Positions 32,797 through 34,589 of a stretch of 34,589 nt of DNA are shown here, one piece after another. Below the pieces are notes generated by a model. That model searched no databases and was not told the DNA's origin. It saw only the letters and a program-made list of their open reading frames with translations. Source of the DNA: Sciscionella sediminilitoris. GTDB taxonomy: Bacteria; Actinomycetota; Actinomycetes; Mycobacteriales; Pseudonocardiaceae. Positions within the stretch are counted from its first letter, which is position 1. The number at the start of each line of letters is the position of its first letter. The stretch is taken from the NCBI RefSeq assembly GCF_000737195.2, contig NZ_JALM01000033.1:1-34589 (forward strand), in the 5' to 3' direction. Both the position numbers and the translations under genes were made by a program.

Positions 32797-33732
32797 TCAG
32801 GTGGTGGTGGTGATGATGAGCTTGCCGCCTTTGGGGGTGCCTTCGCGCTCGAGTTCGGTGAGTGCCTTGATGGCCTCGGGGAGCGGCACCGTGCGGGCGA
32901 TCCGCACCCGTATTGTGCCGCGTCCGGCGGCTTGTGCGACCTCCTCGAGGTCTGCGGTGACGGGCCTGGTGATCAAGACGTTGTACGGGCCCGGGAGTGC
33001 GCTCTTTGCGATGCTCGCGGGGCTGGGGTGGATACCGACGATGCGCCCGCCCGGCCTGAGCATCTTTTTCGCAGCGTCCGTTGGGAGCGTATCGGCAGTG
33101 TCGACGACGAGGTCGAACCGGCCGCGCAGCGTCGCCGGATCGAAGCCGAATTCGACGATCGGGTCGAGACCGAGATCGCGCGCGTCGTGTGTGGCAGTAT
33201 CACGGCAACTGCCTCCCACTGCGGCGCCGTGCGCCAGCGCGATCTGGGCGGCGGCTCGGCCGACTCCACCGAGGCAGCCGTTGACGAAGACCGATTGACC
33301 TGGCTGCAGCTTTCCCTTGTTGACCACGGCCTGGAGTGCGGTGAGACCAACGGTCGGGATGGCGGCAGCCTCCTCGAAGGAGAGGTTCCCGGGCTTTTTC
33401 ACCACCCCTTTCTCCGCGGCCAGCACCATCTCGGCGAAAGCCCCCGATGCTTTGATCGACGTCCCGCCGAGCACTTCGTCGCCGACGGCGAGCCGAGTGA
33501 CGCCCTCGCCGACCGCCTCGACAACACCCGCGAAGTCATAGCCCAGTCCGCGCGGGAACTTCCGCCCCGTCACCACCTTCATGGCGCCGCCGCGGATGCC
33601 CCAGTCCATCGGATTGGCCGCGGCTGCCCGCACGCGGACCAGAACCTCGCCCGAACCAGGAGGAGCCGGCTCGAAATCCTCCAGGCGCATGACTTCGGGG
33701 CCGCCGTACTGGTGGTACTGGATGCGCTTCAT
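32797..33732 (-). CDS. NADP-dependent quinone/enone oxidoreductase (MDR, zinc-independent)
   Basis: A 311-residue medium-chain reductase. The opening MKRIQYHQYGGPEVMRLED, AAAANPMDWGIRGG near 40-53, GYDFAGVVEAVGEGVTRLAVGDEV near 68-91, and the nucleotide-binding VFVNGCLGGVGRAAAQIALAHGA near 148-170 place it with QOR-like reductases without zinc ligands. ATG at 33732 has GGAGGG four bases upstream; an in-frame GTG at 33744 is less likely. It is divergent from a TetR gene and three operator-like palindromes fill the gap. It likely detoxifies quinones or enones and is induced through that TetR. Confidence 0.88.
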   Translation of the reverse strand: MKRIQYHQYGGPEVMRLEDFEPAPPGSGEVLVRVRAAAANPMDWGIRGGAMKVVTGRKFPRGLGYDFAGVVEAVGEGVTRLAVGDEVLGGTSIKASGAFAEMVLAAEKGVVKKPGNLSFEEAAAIPTVGLTALQAVVNKGKLQPGQSVFVNGCLGGVGRAAAQIALAHGAAVGGSCRDTATHDARDLGLDPIVEFGFDPATLRGRFDLVVDTADTLPTDAAKKMLRPGGRIVGIHPSPASIAKSALPGPYNVLITRPVTADLEEVAQAAGRGTIRVRIARTVPLPEAIKALTELEREGTPKGGKLIITTTT

Positions 33733-33751
33733 CAGGCCCTCCACAAGCTGA

Positions 33752-33833
33752 TGTCATCGAATGACATCACTCTACCACGGTGATGTCATTGAGTGACATC
33801 GCGCTGAGTGGAGCCATGTGTCACGAGGTGACA
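33752..33833. promoter_or_regulatory. Three TGTCA-N5-TGACA operators between QOR and TetR genes
   Basis: TGTCA-TCGAA-TGACA (33752-33766, extending to 9-bp arms at 33749-33769), TGTCA-TTGAG-TGACA (33784-33798) and TGTCA-CGAGG-TGACA (33819-33833). Starts are 32 and 35 bases apart, about three helical turns, so dimers could sit on the same face. The first lies just upstream of the oxidoreductase ribosome site, the third 17 bases before the chosen TetR start. Confidence 0.8.
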
Positions 33834-33850
33834 TCACCTACACTCGCGGC

Positions 33851-34417
33851 ATGGGACGGTGGAAGCCTGGAGCTGGTGACCGGCTACGCGAGGCCGCACT
33901 GTCGCTCTATCTTGAGCGCGGCTTCGAACAGACGATGGTGACCGACATAGCCGAACAGGCGGGTGTCACCGCCCGCACCTTCTTCCGGTATTTCGCCGAC
34001 AAACGCGAGGTCCTCTTCGACGATTCCGCTGACCTGGAAGAGAAGGCGCTGACTGTTCTCGACGGCCTGCCTGCCACGACGTCGGCGCTGGATGCCGTCG
34101 CGGCCGTGCTCGACACCGTGGCCCAGATGGTGGGTGGCGACCGCGAGCTCGCACGAAAGCGACAGGCCGTGATCATGGCCAACGCCGATCTCCGCGAACG
34201 CGAGTTGATCAAGCTCACCTCCCTGTCAGCCGCCCTGGCCGACAGGTTGCGACAGCGAGGCATCGGCGACGTCGAGGCCAGCCTGGCCGCCGAAACCAGC
34301 ATCGCCGTGTTCCGCGTCGCCTTCTCGCGATGGGCCACCGCCACCGACGATCAAGACCTACAAAACATCATTCACCAGACATTGGACCGACTGCGGACCC
34401 TGGCCACCAGCCGCTGA
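33851..34417 (+). CDS. TetR-family transcriptional regulator
   Basis: A 188-residue TetR-type repressor. The DNA-binding domain is residues 5-52: WKPGAGDRLREAALSLYLER, then TMVTDIAEQAGVTARTFFRY with the recognition helix, and FADKREVLF. A helical ligand domain follows, of usual length. I chose ATG at 33851 (MGRWKPG, the usual opening in this subgroup); GTG at 33818 has GGAG before it but would place the third operator inside the gene. With no ribosome site before 33851, the message may be leaderless. It is divergent from the quinone oxidoreductase, which it probably represses. Confidence 0.9.
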   Translation: MGRWKPGAGDRLREAALSLYLERGFEQTMVTDIAEQAGVTARTFFRYFADKREVLFDDSADLEEKALTVLDGLPATTSALDAVAAVLDTVAQMVGGDRELARKRQAVIMANADLRERELIKLTSLSAALADRLRQRGIGDVEASLAAETSIAVFRVAFSRWATATDDQDLQNIIHQTLDRLRTLATSR

Positions 34418-34428
34418 CCACCGTCCCG

Positions 34429-34445
34429 CCCGCCACGGTGGCGGG
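34429..34445 (+). terminator. Hairpin after the TetR gene
   Basis: CCCGCCAC-G-GTGGCGGG, an 8-bp perfect inverted repeat, 12 bases after the TetR stop codon. It is a short GC-rich hairpin without a T-run, placed where a terminator is expected. Confidence 0.55.
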
Positions 34446-34581
34446 GTCTGTCGCGGTAAGGGTCTATCAGGGTAACGGTGTTTCCGGCGATGCACACCCT
34501 GACCGTGCCCCATGGCTCGCCAAGGGGTCTGTCCAGATAATGGCTCTGGCGCACTGGGCCTGTCATATCAACGGCTCTGTC
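34444..34581. repeat. Cluster of GGGTCTGTC-like short repeats
   Basis: Within 138 bases there are six related 9-mers in one direction: GGGTCTGTC at 34444 and 34525, GGGTCTATC at 34460, GGCTCTGGC at 34542, GGGCCTGTC at 34556 and GGCTCTGTC at 34573. The last is followed by GCACTTTT at the window edge. Such sequences occur at the ends of some insertion sequences, so an IS end may lie here, but the window stops before this can be seen. A minus-strand frame through the region (34372-34566) shows no known domain. Confidence 0.45.
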
Positions 34582-34589
34582 GCACTTTT

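Overview
The window is high-GC DNA with GTG and TTG starts, many 4-bp ATGA/GTGA gene overlaps and actinobacterial families (double-domain Lrp, HxlR, IdeR-type iron box, gluconate permeases, class A beta-lactamase). It reads as a chromosomal segment of an actinomycete. A Pseudonocardiales-type host is my inference and is not shown by any marker gene here.

Left part (1-15.4 kb, mostly minus strand, orderly chromosome): a secreted Het-C-like protein; an MFS transporter whose start lies directly behind a near-consensus IdeR/DtxR iron box; a tightly coupled sugar-acid operon (GntP permease, methyltransferase, SDR, KDPG-type aldolase, SMP-30 lactonase); NADP-glutamate dehydrogenase; a translationally coupled group of permease, N-acyl-D-amino-acid deacylase and class A beta-lactamase, divergent from a duplicated Lrp-type regulator; a small membrane-anchored protein; and an APH-like kinase between tRNA-Lys(CTT) and tRNA-Gly(TCC), each tRNA with a strong hairpin terminator.

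Right part (15.4 kb to the end, accessory character): it begins at tRNA-Pro(TGG), which is followed by a remnant of a membrane transporter. Next come a TetR/quinone-oxidoreductase/VOC group, an OYE-RidA pair divergent from a Cys-containing HxlR regulator, and a six-gene operon (ICL/PEP-mutase-type lyase, LeuC-like, LeuD-like, PrpF-like isomerase, MFS transporter, MmgE/PrpD). That operon has the enzyme set of the lower 3-methylitaconate/2,3-dimethylmaleate (or citraconate/itaconate) route to pyruvate plus a short acid. Its presumed IclR regulator lies upstream but is now separated from it by an IS110-family element.

The IS110 element is the most interesting object. Its roughly 350-nt left non-coding end folds into two large stems plus a donor-loop-like stem. 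That last loop carries a 9-nt segment exactly complementary to the element's own left terminus, as expected of the donor guide of a bridge RNA. Using that guide to set the ends (core CT at 27006-27007 and 28623-28624), removal of the element restores a perfect 10-bp inverted repeat with a 4-nt spacer. The element therefore seems to have inserted into a palindrome. Beyond it lie a Dabb protein behind a 34-bp palindrome, a stretch of decayed DNA, an unrecognised 389-residue protein with a C-terminal CxxC...CxxC pair, a decayed transposase gene, and a quinone oxidoreductase/TetR divergent pair with three copies of TGTCA-N5-TGACA between them. The window ends in a cluster of short GGGTCTGTC-like repeats.
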